Part shown: positions 1 to 7,493 of the stretch, piece by piece
Layout of the letters: each line of letters starts with the position of its first letter
Numbering within the stretch: the stretch's first letter is position 1
Assembly (NCBI RefSeq): GCF_011751075.1
Contig: NZ_JAALLN010000015.1
Coordinates: forward strand, 1-64,000
DNA length: 64,000 nucleotides
Origin: Flavobacterium poyangense
Lineage (GTDB): Bacteria; Bacteroidota; Bacteroidia; Flavobacteriales; Flavobacteriaceae
Direction of reading: 5' to 3'
Program-made: the position numbers and the translations under genes
The notes under the pieces: model-generated
What the model saw: only the letters and a program-made list of their open reading frames with translations
What the model was told of the DNA's origin: nothing
Databases searched by the model: none

Positions 1-1823
1 GTGTCATACATTCGGGAGCCTTCAATAAAAGGATTAGCGATAAACTTTTCTGCTGTAAGTTCAGGTTTGTTCAAATACCCCCGGGTAACACCTGCTCCTG
101 ATACATACAGCTTCCCTGTAACTCCTATCGGGAGCGGTTGTAAGGCCTCATCTAAGATGTACACCTGAGTATTGGAGATCGGTTTGCCGATTGGGACAAT
201 AGACTTATCAAAATCATTTTCGACTTTATATATAGATACGCAAACAGCACATTCTGTAGGTCCGTAAGCATTGTAATAATCAATTCCTGATTTTACAATT
301 TCTTTTGCTTTACCCGGATTAGCCGATTCGCCAGCCGTAATAATACATCTTAATTCTGAAATATCCTCCTCTGTCAATAATCCCAGATAACTTGGCGGAA
401 AGGTTACTACAGATAATTTTGTTTCTTTTAAAAAGTTTATAAATTGATCCTTGTCTTTTATGGTTTCTTCTGTCGGAATACATAACGTAGCACCACTATA
501 CAAACTCATCAGAATCTCCGATATAGACGCATCAAAAGCAACAGAAGCAAACCATGCCACCTTATCTCTTTCGGTAATTTCAAAAGATCTGATTTGATCT
601 AAAGACATATTTATCGCACTCCGATGTTCTACCAGTACTCCTTTTGGATGCCCAGTAGAACCTGAAGTATAAATTACATAAGCTAAATCTTTGGATGAAA
701 TCTCTTTATTGATAGTATCACTGCTACCACTATCAAAATGCATTGATTCTGCAGCAATTATATCACAATTATCAATCTCTAAAGTGGCAGTAGTAGCAAT
801 TAACAACTTTAAACCACTGTCTTTTATTAAATAGTCAATTCTCTCCTGGGGATAATTGGTATCTATTGGCAGATAAACTGCGCCTAACTTTACTACCGCC
901 AATAACGAAATGATTCCCGTATCTGATTTAGGCAAAAACACTCCAATTATATCTCCTTTATTTACGATGTATTTTGAAGAAATATAATTCGCTAGCTGAT
1001 TTACCTTTTCGCTTAATGCCAGATAGGTTAATTCTATTTCTCCAAATACAACAGCGACATTATTTGGCGTTTTTGCTACTTGCTCTTCAAATAAGGCTAG
1101 TATCGTTTTATCTTTCGGATATGCTATATCGGTATCATTAAAATCTACTACTAATTGGTGCTTTTCTTTTACAGACAGTAGAGGATATTCGGATAAATCA
1201 GATGCTATATTATGCTCTAAATTGACAATAAAATGGCTAAAATGCTGAGCTAAATATGCAACTATTGTTTTTTTTACAAAACCTTCTAAAAAAGATGCAT
1301 GAATTTCAATAGTATCGTTTATCTTTATATCAAACAAAATACCATTGCAATCTAACTTAGAGTCGGAGTTGAAATTGATCCCGTAGTTAGACAAAAGACT
1401 TAAATCATTACCAATTATTTTTTCAGCAATAAGGGCATTATTAGAATCAGAATGTTTTAATGTCTCTAAAATTTCAAGTTTTACATTTTGAAGATATTCT
1501 TTAAATGACATTTTTAAATCTGTCGGAAATGACAGAAGCAAAGAATTATATTGATCGTTATAGTTTGACACCAGATAACCATCAAATTCATTGATAAATC
1601 TCTTCAATAAAAAAGAATAAATAGAATTTATAACTGTATACTGAGCTATTACGTTTTTATTGGTAATCTTATTAAAATAATGTAATTCTTTGGTATCAAT
1701 AGTAATACAGGGAAGACTATTTTGTTTGTGTTGCAACCCAAGAACTTTTTCTCTATTTGATATCTTTTTATTCCAATATTTTGAAACTAAATAAATATTA
1801 CTTGACTCCATGTTTCTATCCAT
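1..1823 (-). CDS. NRPS, 5' part: half C domain plus A domain (Phe/Tyr-like); runs off left edge
   Basis: The reading frame is open from an ATG at 1823 (a second in-frame ATG is at 1811) to the window edge, about 607 codons. Residues 1 to about 230 resemble only the second half of a condensation domain. They begin just before the region that in full C domains reads 'YW...F', and no HHxxxDG motif is present. An adenylation domain follows, with a core motif reading YTSGSTGHPKG and a YGPTE motif, and the visible part stops at the MYD of motif A8. My reading of the specificity code is D-A-S-T-I-A-A-V-C, close to remembered Phe and Tyr codes (DAWTIAAICK, DASTVAAVCK), so an aromatic residue is the best guess. 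A half C domain in front of an A domain is typical of loading modules, which suggests this protein may start a chain. It may instead accept material from the terminal C domain of the NRPS at 7494-11954. The PCP and everything after it lie outside the window. Confidence 0.9.
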   Translation of the reverse strand, partial: MDRNMESSNIYLVSKYWNKKISNREKVLGLQHKQNSLPCITIDTKELHYFNKITNKNVIAQYTVINSIYSFLLKRFINEFDGYLVSNYNDQYNSLLLSFPTDLKMSFKEYLQNVKLEILETLKHSDSNNALIAEKIIGNDLSLLSNYGINFNSDSKLDCNGILFDIKINDTIEIHASFLEGFVKKTIVAYLAQHFSHFIVNLEHNIASDLSEYPLLSVKEKHQLVVDFNDTDIAYPKDKTILALFEEQVAKTPNNVAVVFGEIELTYLALSEKVNQLANYISSKYIVNKGDIIGVFLPKSDTGIISLLAVVKLGAVYLPIDTNYPQERIDYLIKDSGLKLLIATTATLEIDNCDIIAAESMHFDSGSSDTINKEISSKDLAYVIYTSGSTGHPKGVLVEHRSAINMSLDQIRSFEITERDKVAWFASVAFDASISEILMSLYSGATLCIPTEETIKDKDQFINFLKETKLSVVTFPPSYLGLLTEEDISELRCIITAGESANPGKAKEIVKSGIDYYNAYGPTECAVCVSIYKVENDFDKSIVPIGKPISNTQVYILDEALQPLPIGVTGKLYVSGAGVTRGYLNKPELTAEKFIANPFIEGSRMYD

Positions 1824-2013
1824 AAATTTCACATTCGTGTTTTTAATCAGAACCGGTACTCTTTTGTAGTGTTTATTTGATAAGTATTAAGGATTTTACT
1901 AGACTAAATACTTCTATAGTATCCTTATTTTGATTCTTACCATAAATCATCTATGACGTTCAAATTGTAACATGCATAGATTATTTACTAAAGTAGCAAC
2001 TACATATATAAAG

Positions 2014-2050
2014 AAATTACGGAGTTTTATTAAAAAAATTACGGACTTTT
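2014..2050. repeat. 15-bp direct repeat, 22-bp period
   Basis: The sequence AAATTACGGAGTTTT at 2014-2028 recurs as AAATTACGGACTTTT at 2036-2050, with one mismatch. The period of 22 bp is close to two helical turns, so both copies would face the same side of the DNA. The pair lies about 190 bp upstream of the NRPS start at 1823. It could be an operator or activator site; that role is inference. Confidence 0.55.
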
Positions 2051-2118
2051 TCTCACAAAACTTAACGATTTAATAACTTGCTCTATTTAATTGTATTGGA
2101 AGTACTAGGAATTAATTC

Positions 2119-2330
2119 GAGTTGTGGGTTTTGAGTTGTGAGTTGTGAGTTGTGAGTTTTGAGTTGTGAGTTTTGAGTTGTGAGTTTTGAGTTGTGGGAT
2201 CTGAAATGTGAGATGTGAGATGTGGGATGTAAGATGTGGGATGTGAGTTGTGGATGTGAGTTGTGGATGTGAGTTGTGGATGTGAGTTGTGAGATGCGAG
2301 TTGTGAGTTGTGAGTTGTGAAATGTAAGTC
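2119..2330. repeat. G/T-rich simple-repeat array, left arm of a mirrored element
   Basis: The plus strand is built from variants of GAGTTGTGAGTTTTGAGTT, drifting to GATGTGAGATGTGGGATG and GTTGTGGATGTGA. The units are about 6 to 12 bp and imperfect. The array at 2504-2587 carries the complementary motif (AACTCATAACTCAAAAC), so the two can pair. On the minus strand this arm lies downstream of the gene that ends at 2610. Confidence 0.85.
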
Positions 2331-2503
2331 TAAAAAGTAGTCCGTTTTATTTACGGTAGCCAAATCCTAATCAATAGAATATTTAGAAAACAAAAGCTTA
2401 TACTAATTTTTGTTAAATTGATAATTCTACTTGTATTATTATTGTATACATAAATGTTTGCCAACGATAAACAGAAATTACCATATTCAGCGCCTAGCAT
2501 CTA

Positions 2504-2587
2504 ACAACTCATAACTCAAAACTCATAACTCAAAACTCATAACTCAAAACCCATAACCCAAAACTCACAACCCACATCTCACAACTA
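2504..2587. repeat. A/C-rich simple-repeat array, right arm of a mirrored element
   Basis: Repeated AACTCATAACTCAAAAC-type units run from 2504 to 2587 and end 22 bp from the stop codon of the gene at 2610-5003. They are complementary in kind to the array at 2119-2330, leaving an AT-rich core of about 170 bp. In an RNA read through from the right, the two arms could form a long imperfect hairpin just after the coding region. A terminator or 3'-end stabiliser is possible. Confidence 0.8.
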
Positions 2588-2609
2588 TCAATAATGTATA
2601 GCTCTTCTG

Positions 2610-5003
2610 CTAGATTTTCTCAAAAAGTAAATTCTTAATCTTATCAGAATTTATATAAAATCCTGTGATTTTTTGTTGCTTATCACGAACAAACCGAATG
2701 CCTCCCCAATTTCTTGCGCTACTCAGAAACAAATCTGGCTGAATCGGAGTGAAATTAATCATAGTTTGACTCTTATTATTGGTAAATAAACCTTTTTCGT
2801 TTTTAGCCAATGTATAACCTGATCCCAAAGTTTTACAATAATAGGTACCTGAAAACTCCTCTAAATCTGTTGTAGAATATGCTTTTGGAGTATAGTATTC
2901 ATAGACATATTCGTCGCTTTCACCGGAAGTGTAAATCAATTTAAAGTGATCTTTTTCTTTGCGAAATTCGACCATAATTACATCGTCTCCATCAACCACC
3001 ATTTGAAACTTTTTGTCTGCAATAGGTAGTAACAAACTTTCAGTTGCACTGCCCAATACCTGATAGCGTAAAGTGTCATTTTTTACAAAAACCCTGCGTC
3101 CGGACACTCTCTCATTATCCCAATAAAAGCCATTGTAAACTTCTAATTGTTGGGGTGTCATTTTTATGGTTTTAAGCTTACTAAAGTCAATAGTTGGAGG
3201 TTGCGGAAATGCATTTCCAAGGACTTCAACAGCCATATTCATAGCAAGAATACCATTATATCTGTTATTATTTGCAAGCACAAACGAAGTAACTTTTTGA
3301 TTAGGGAATATGAAAATGTTACTTGCATAACCGCCTTCTAAACCATATGCCCAGATTTTTGGAACACCGCGTTCAGCATGTAAGTACTGTTGTCCATACA
3401 AAAGCCTTCCCGAGGTCGGGGTAAAAGTAGTTTTACCATCATTTAAAGTAACCGGAGAAGTTAATTTTTCTATCAATTTTTTACTGCCAACTTTGGGTTT
3501 CTCAAAATTGAGATACCAGCGGCTCAAATCAGCCGCCGAAGTATAAAGATTGGTAGTCCCGACGATGGAATAATTGATAAGATTATTCTTCAATCCGTTT
3601 TTGGATACCTGATACGAAACAGCTGCATTGGGGATGATCATTTCATTATCATCACAAAACAAGGTATTGGTCATGCCTAAAGGTTGAAAAATATTTTTCT
3701 GAGAAAATTCAGCAAGTGTTTGACCTGTAACTTTTTTAACAACTTCAGCTAATAAAATAAGCCCTGATGACGTCTGCGAAAACTTTGTTCCCGGTTCATA
3801 ATCCAATACTTTTTGACGAAAAATTAAATCCAAAGCGTCTTTTTGTGTAAAAACATCTTTTTCCTGCCAACCTGCAATTTCTTTTAAAGCCAAAAAATCA
3901 TGCAAACCACTCGATTGACTTAGCAAATGTTTTATGGTGATTTTAGACCCAAAATCTTGAAGTTGCGGAATGTATTTGCGCACATCATCAGATAAAGACA
4001 ATTTTCCCTGTTCTTCCAGCAACAAAATAGTGAAAGCTGTAAATTGTTTACTCATTGCCCCTATTTGAAATTTGGTATCGGTATTTACGGGAATTTCGTG
4101 GGCTATATCTGCACTTCCAAAACCTTTTGTATACACAATTTGCCCGTCTTTCAGAAGAGCTCCTGCTACACCCGGTTTTGCCTTAACATTATCCCACTCA
4201 GAGAATACTTTATCCAAATTTCTAATGACTTCCGGTTGTGCAACAGCTTTGTTTTTTTCTATAAGAGTGATGATTTCTGAAGCCATTTTTGAAGCAGCAC
4301 TTGGGTCTTGTCCCGTCACAAACCGACCGTCTACTACATAAAAACCCTCTCCTAATTTATCAGAATGTACAAAGTTGCCTTCATTCTTTTTTATAGCATC
4401 ATCAATGGCAAAAGGAAATGTTTTGTAATATTCCTCTTGTCTGTCTTCAAATTTATCAGCAAAACCGGTTATTTTCTTGCCTTTGTAAAGGGATTTCCCC
4501 GACTCGTCTTTCAAATATGCTAAACCTGCCGTACCATGACAAATAGCCGAAACCACTCCGTTTTTCACAAAAATTTGTTTCGCAAGGTTTTGAATGCTTG
4601 TGTTTTCTGCTACACCAAACATAGCTGCTCCCCCGCCGCCATAAAAAATCGCACTATAATTTTCAGGAATAATTTCGTTAGGTTTCTTCGTAGTTTTGAG
4701 TTTACTCATGAAAAAATTATTATACAGAAACTTTTTATGAATACTGTCTGAAGCATTGATATAGCCAATTGGAACAGCTCCACCATTTGGACTTACAAAA
4801 TCTACCGTAAATCCTGATTTTGTAAATACGTCGTAGGGCACAACAATCTCTCCAAAGTGATTAGAAGTTCTAATCTGTGAAGTTCCATAGTAGTCCTGGT
4901 TAGAAACTACAAATAGTATTTTGTCTTGCGAAAAAACAAAGGAAGAGAATAAACAAAAACAAATGTTTATTAAAAGCGATAACCTGAACTTTGATTTGTA
5001 CAT
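2610..5003 (-). CDS. Exported DJ-1/PfpI domain fused to a degenerate class C beta-lactamase-like domain
   Basis: 797 residues. A signal peptide covers residues 1-26 (hydrophobic core, ending VFSQ). Residues about 28-250 form a DJ-1/PfpI (class I glutamine amidotransferase-like) domain with a nucleophile elbow AICHG, Cys155. Residues about 260-600 have the serine beta-lactamase/CubicO fold (family PF00144), but the catalytic residues are missing. The SxxK motif reads AMSK (Ala316 instead of Ser), the YxN motif reads QTS (Gln410, Ser412), and the HxG motif reads LEG (Leu555). Residues about 615-797 are two lipocalin-like repeats of the kind often found after such domains. I infer a periplasmic or surface protein with a possibly active DJ-1 part and a ligand-binding pseudo-hydrolase. 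It lies 172 bp downstream of the membrane hydrolase gene, on the same strand. A role in processing or resistance to the cluster product is conceivable but not shown. Confidence 0.88.
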   Translation of the reverse strand: MYKSKFRLSLLINICFCLFSSFVFSQDKILFVVSNQDYYGTSQIRTSNHFGEIVVPYDVFTKSGFTVDFVSPNGGAVPIGYINASDSIHKKFLYNNFFMSKLKTTKKPNEIIPENYSAIFYGGGGAAMFGVAENTSIQNLAKQIFVKNGVVSAICHGTAGLAYLKDESGKSLYKGKKITGFADKFEDRQEEYYKTFPFAIDDAIKKNEGNFVHSDKLGEGFYVVDGRFVTGQDPSAASKMASEIITLIEKNKAVAQPEVIRNLDKVFSEWDNVKAKPGVAGALLKDGQIVYTKGFGSADIAHEIPVNTDTKFQIGAMSKQFTAFTILLLEEQGKLSLSDDVRKYIPQLQDFGSKITIKHLLSQSSGLHDFLALKEIAGWQEKDVFTQKDALDLIFRQKVLDYEPGTKFSQTSSGLILLAEVVKKVTGQTLAEFSQKNIFQPLGMTNTLFCDDNEMIIPNAAVSYQVSKNGLKNNLINYSIVGTTNLYTSAADLSRWYLNFEKPKVGSKKLIEKLTSPVTLNDGKTTFTPTSGRLLYGQQYLHAERGVPKIWAYGLEGGYASNIFIFPNQKVTSFVLANNNRYNGILAMNMAVEVLGNAFPQPPTIDFSKLKTIKMTPQQLEVYNGFYWDNERVSGRRVFVKNDTLRYQVLGSATESLLLPIADKKFQMVVDGDDVIMVEFRKEKDHFKLIYTSGESDEYVYEYYTPKAYSTTDLEEFSGTYYCKTLGSGYTLAKNEKGLFTNNKSQTMINFTPIQPDLFLSSARNWGGIRFVRDKQQKITGFYINSDKIKNLLFEKI

Positions 5004-5047
5004 ATCTGCGTTTTTTTAATTTTTTAGAATTTTTCTATAAACATGTC

Positions 5048-5060
5048 GCTTCCAGGAAGC
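5048..5060. repeat. Perfect 6-bp inverted repeat upstream of the DJ-1 fusion gene
   Basis: GCTTCC-A-GGAAGC is a perfect palindrome with a one-base centre, 45 bp before the start codon at 5003. The surrounding 172-bp gap (5004-5175) is AT-rich. A second half-site GGAAGC lies near 5110. It could be an operator or a small RNA hairpin; nothing else supports either reading. Confidence 0.35.
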
Positions 5061-5175
5061 TTAATAAATTTTACTTCTCCTTTAACTTTTTAATTTAAAG
5101 TAAAAAAGAGGAAGCAAGTACCAATAGCACTAATTCCCTCTCTTTTATTTCTTGGTTCTGCTACTAAGTTATACT

Positions 5176-7131
5176 TTAAAATAAAAGCCCCCAGTATTGA
5201 AAATATATATTTATAAGAACAAATGAAAACAAGATCGTACTGATTACACTTCTATTAGCAATGGTCTTAATATTGAATACAAAATAAACCACTGAAAGTA
5301 TCGTAAGTACAAAAAAGATCCATTGAACCGTAAATAAATAAGCAAACTTAGCGGGTAACCCAAAAGCAAGTATGTAAAAATTGATATTTACGGTGCTGTA
5401 TAAGGCCATAACTAACCCGACAATTGCAAACAAACTCAATAAAGAAGTTATTATAATTAAATACTTTATCAATTTATTTTTGGTGTCATCTTTCCGGTTT
5501 CTGATTAATACATAACAAAAATTCAAAATTGAAATTAGCAGGATAACAATCGCAATAAAGAGCGGAGCAAAAAACAACAGGTTTAACTGCCCTACACTAT
5601 TGGCAAAATTTGATATTCCACCGTTAATATTTACATCTGTAACAAAATGAACTTTGTTATCGGCCTCTAATTTTTTTGTATCCGGTCTTTGCTTCGGATT
5701 CTTTACAAAATGCGCTATTATTTCGAATCCAAATTCTGAAAAACTGGAGCCGTGTCCCAAAATAGGCCCTTCTACCAAAAATGCATTTTTAAATCTATCC
5801 TTTGTGATTTCTCCGTTTTCAACCGGAACAATTGGATCAAATTTACCCGAAAGTACTAGTACCGGTATGTTTAATGTAGACAACTTCGATAAATCATTTG
5901 GGGTCGTTGACGTTCTTTTAAGTCCTAAATTCCATTTGTCACATACCAAAAAGTCAGACTTATAAAACGACAGCCCGCCTTGTAGCTTTTTGTACTGAAG
6001 CGCGTCTTTATTAAATGCCCCGATCGAATTATAAGGTAAAGATTCCTCACAGGCCGTGCAATAAAACACCCCATAATCTAAGCTTAAAGCTCCTGAAAAA
6101 GCAGCAACAAGTGATGCCAAAGTCGCCTTGTTTTCCTTACTAAATTCTGTGATTAACAACGGAATAATCTCTATCAGATTCTGGCGGTATAAAGATTGCT
6201 GAATACACACTTTAAAATCTTCCGGGTTATACGTAAACGATCCGCTGGGCACTACTTTTTTATCTACCTTAACCGTAATAGGTTTTTTATTCAATTTTTC
6301 TATTGTTTCGTAATAGATTTTTTCTAAATCCGGGTATTGTTTGTTGCAATTAGGATCTTCCTTACAGGCGTCAAAAACTTTCTGCAGGCTACTCATATAA
6401 TTTGAAGTATTCTTATTGTAATAGTCTTTAGCAATATCCGGAATAGTAGAATCCAATACCAGTGTTTTTACATCATTGGGAAAATCATTGGCATAAACCT
6501 GAACGGTGTAAGTCCCGTAGGATACGCCGTAAACGTTCCAGTTGTCATATTTTAATACTGTTTTTAAAGCATTCAGATCTTTGGCAATCGATTTACTGTT
6601 GTAAGCGTTTAGGTCAATATCCCTATTGACTAAATCTTGTTTACAAGCCATTGCAGCCATGACTTTTTGCTGCTCGTCTTGCGTGCTGTTTTGATTTTTT
6701 GCGAGAATTTCAAGGAATTTTTTCCCCAGATCCGGACAGAACTTAGGAAAAGAAAAACCAATTCCTCTTAAATCTACCAGAACAATATCGCTTTTCTCTC
6801 TTAACGGATGTTGCAACCAAGTCCATATTGAAGCAATTTCGCCGGCACCCGGCCCTCCTTCTATAAAAAGAACCGGATTTGCGTCACCGGTCTTTGCCTT
6901 TCTCTTTAAAACAGCAACGGCTAATTTGATTTTTTTTCCTTCAGGTTTATCCCAGTTTTCAGGAACGGTTAGATATCCCCATTCAATATTATCGTTATTG
7001 ATAATTTCTTCATCAGGAAAAAAGGTGGCCGTTTTCTCAAATTTATAAGGAGTTGATTGAGAAAATAAACATGTTGGGAACAGACAGAGCAATAAAAGAA
7101 ACCTTATTAGATTGTTTAGTTGGTTTTTCAT
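5176..7131 (-). CDS. Membrane-anchored, exported alpha/beta-hydrolase (S33 peptidase-like)
   Basis: 651 residues. A signal peptide (residues 1-25, ending LFSQ) is followed by an alpha/beta-hydrolase fold of the prolyl-aminopeptidase/tripeptidyl-peptidase kind. The oxyanion stretch reads FIEGGPG (residues 89-95). A VDLRGIGFS motif is at 119-127. The nucleophile elbow GVSYG places Ser204, and likely Asp432 (GKFDPIVP) and His460 (LGHGSS) complete the triad. After residue 515 come four or five hydrophobic segments (about 517-543, 555-578, 584-621, 628-646), so the catalytic part is probably tethered on the outer face of the inner membrane. The closest family use is removal of N-terminal residues from peptides. 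The layout recalls prodrug-activating peptidases of other NRPS/PKS clusters (ClbP, ZmaM), which belong to the unrelated S12 fold. A link to the cluster product is inference. Confidence 0.88.
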   Translation of the reverse strand: MKNQLNNLIRFLLLLCLFPTCLFSQSTPYKFEKTATFFPDEEIINNDNIEWGYLTVPENWDKPEGKKIKLAVAVLKRKAKTGDANPVLFIEGGPGAGEIASIWTWLQHPLREKSDIVLVDLRGIGFSFPKFCPDLGKKFLEILAKNQNSTQDEQQKVMAAMACKQDLVNRDIDLNAYNSKSIAKDLNALKTVLKYDNWNVYGVSYGTYTVQVYANDFPNDVKTLVLDSTIPDIAKDYYNKNTSNYMSSLQKVFDACKEDPNCNKQYPDLEKIYYETIEKLNKKPITVKVDKKVVPSGSFTYNPEDFKVCIQQSLYRQNLIEIIPLLITEFSKENKATLASLVAAFSGALSLDYGVFYCTACEESLPYNSIGAFNKDALQYKKLQGGLSFYKSDFLVCDKWNLGLKRTSTTPNDLSKLSTLNIPVLVLSGKFDPIVPVENGEITKDRFKNAFLVEGPILGHGSSFSEFGFEIIAHFVKNPKQRPDTKKLEADNKVHFVTDVNINGGISNFANSVGQLNLLFFAPLFIAIVILLISILNFCYVLIRNRKDDTKNKLIKYLIIITSLLSLFAIVGLVMALYSTVNINFYILAFGLPAKFAYLFTVQWIFFVLTILSVVYFVFNIKTIANRSVISTILFSFVLINIYFQYWGLLF

Positions 7132-7196
7132 TATAGTATTGGTTTTATGTTATTTAATAATTAATATTTCGGTACTATTTAACTCAAGTAGCTAGT

Positions 7197-7253
7197 TGTG
7201 AAATGTATACTGTAAAATGTATAATGTGAGATGTGAGATGTAAAATGTGAGAA
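7197..7253. repeat. Left arm of second mirrored repeat
   Basis: The plus strand holds GTATACTGTAAAATGTATAA followed by GTGAGATGTGAGATGTAAAA-type units. These are imperfect complements of the right arm, whose unit contains CTTACAGTATAC. The ATGTGAG motifs echo those of the array at 2119-2330. Confidence 0.65.
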
Positions 7254-7407
7254 GTAATGAGTTTGTTTAATTGATTACTATCTTACATTGTACGAACATA
7301 TAAATCACTGAAATACAGCAACAATCTAACGCTTTGCTTAAAGACAAGAAAATCCGTTAATTAAAGCATTTGTCCTTTCAAAACTATCATATCACACTTT
7401 ACAATTT

Positions 7408-7463
7408 ACAGTATACATCTTACAGTATACATCTTACAGTATACATCTTACAGTATACATCTT
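7408..7463. repeat. Four perfect tandem copies of a 14-bp unit
   Basis: The unit ACAGTATACATCTT occurs four times without change at 7408, 7422, 7436 and 7450. It is followed by decayed copies up to about 7490, four bases from the stop codon of the NRPS at 7494. The unit is complementary to parts of the array at 7197-7253. There are no spacers, so this is not a CRISPR array. Copy number may vary between strains. Confidence 0.92.
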
Positions 7464-7493
7464 ACATTTCACAGTATAACATTTTACATTTTT

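Larger units (their letters stand above)
1824..2609. other. 786-bp non-coding stretch with a mirrored repeat array
   Basis: No credible gene is seen here. The right two thirds hold two facing arrays of short repeats (2119-2330 and 2504-2587) around an AT-rich core. The left third, upstream of the NRPS that starts at 1823, is AT-rich and holds a near-perfect 15-bp direct repeat (2014-2050). An open frame of about 80 codons at 2112-2363 on the minus strand merely translates the repeats. I looked for the Bacteroidota -7 element (TAnnTTTG) on the minus strand and found only imperfect versions with a three-base spacer, for example around 1960-1970, so no promoter is called. Confidence 0.7.
7132..7493. 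other. 362-bp non-coding stretch with a second mirrored repeat array
   Basis: There is no gene here. Short-repeat arms at 7197-7253 and about 7386-7490 face each other around a core of about 130 bp. Downstream of the NRPS stop codon (7494), an RNA from the minus strand would carry the A/C-type arm's complement first, then the core, then the second arm. The arrangement matches 2119-2587 in kind, although the unit sequences differ. The part nearest 7131 is AT-rich and may hold the promoter or ribosome binding site of the hydrolase gene, but no clear consensus was seen. Confidence 0.65.

Noticed and set aside
2112..2363. Open reading frame of 83 codons on the minus strand
   Set aside because: It only translates the short repeats (THNSQL-like low complexity), and no family or ribosome binding site supports it.
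5004..5175. Strong terminator between the two exported-protein genes
   Set aside because: The inverted repeats there are short or AT-only and no GC stem with a T run was found on the coding strand.
7408..7463. CRISPR array
   Set aside because: The 14-bp units are directly adjacent with no spacers, and no cas gene is present.
2119..7490. Insertion sequence or transposon carrying the two exported-protein genes
   Set aside because: There is no transposase, no clear terminal inverted repeat ends and no target-site duplication. Only mirrored simple repeats flank the pair.
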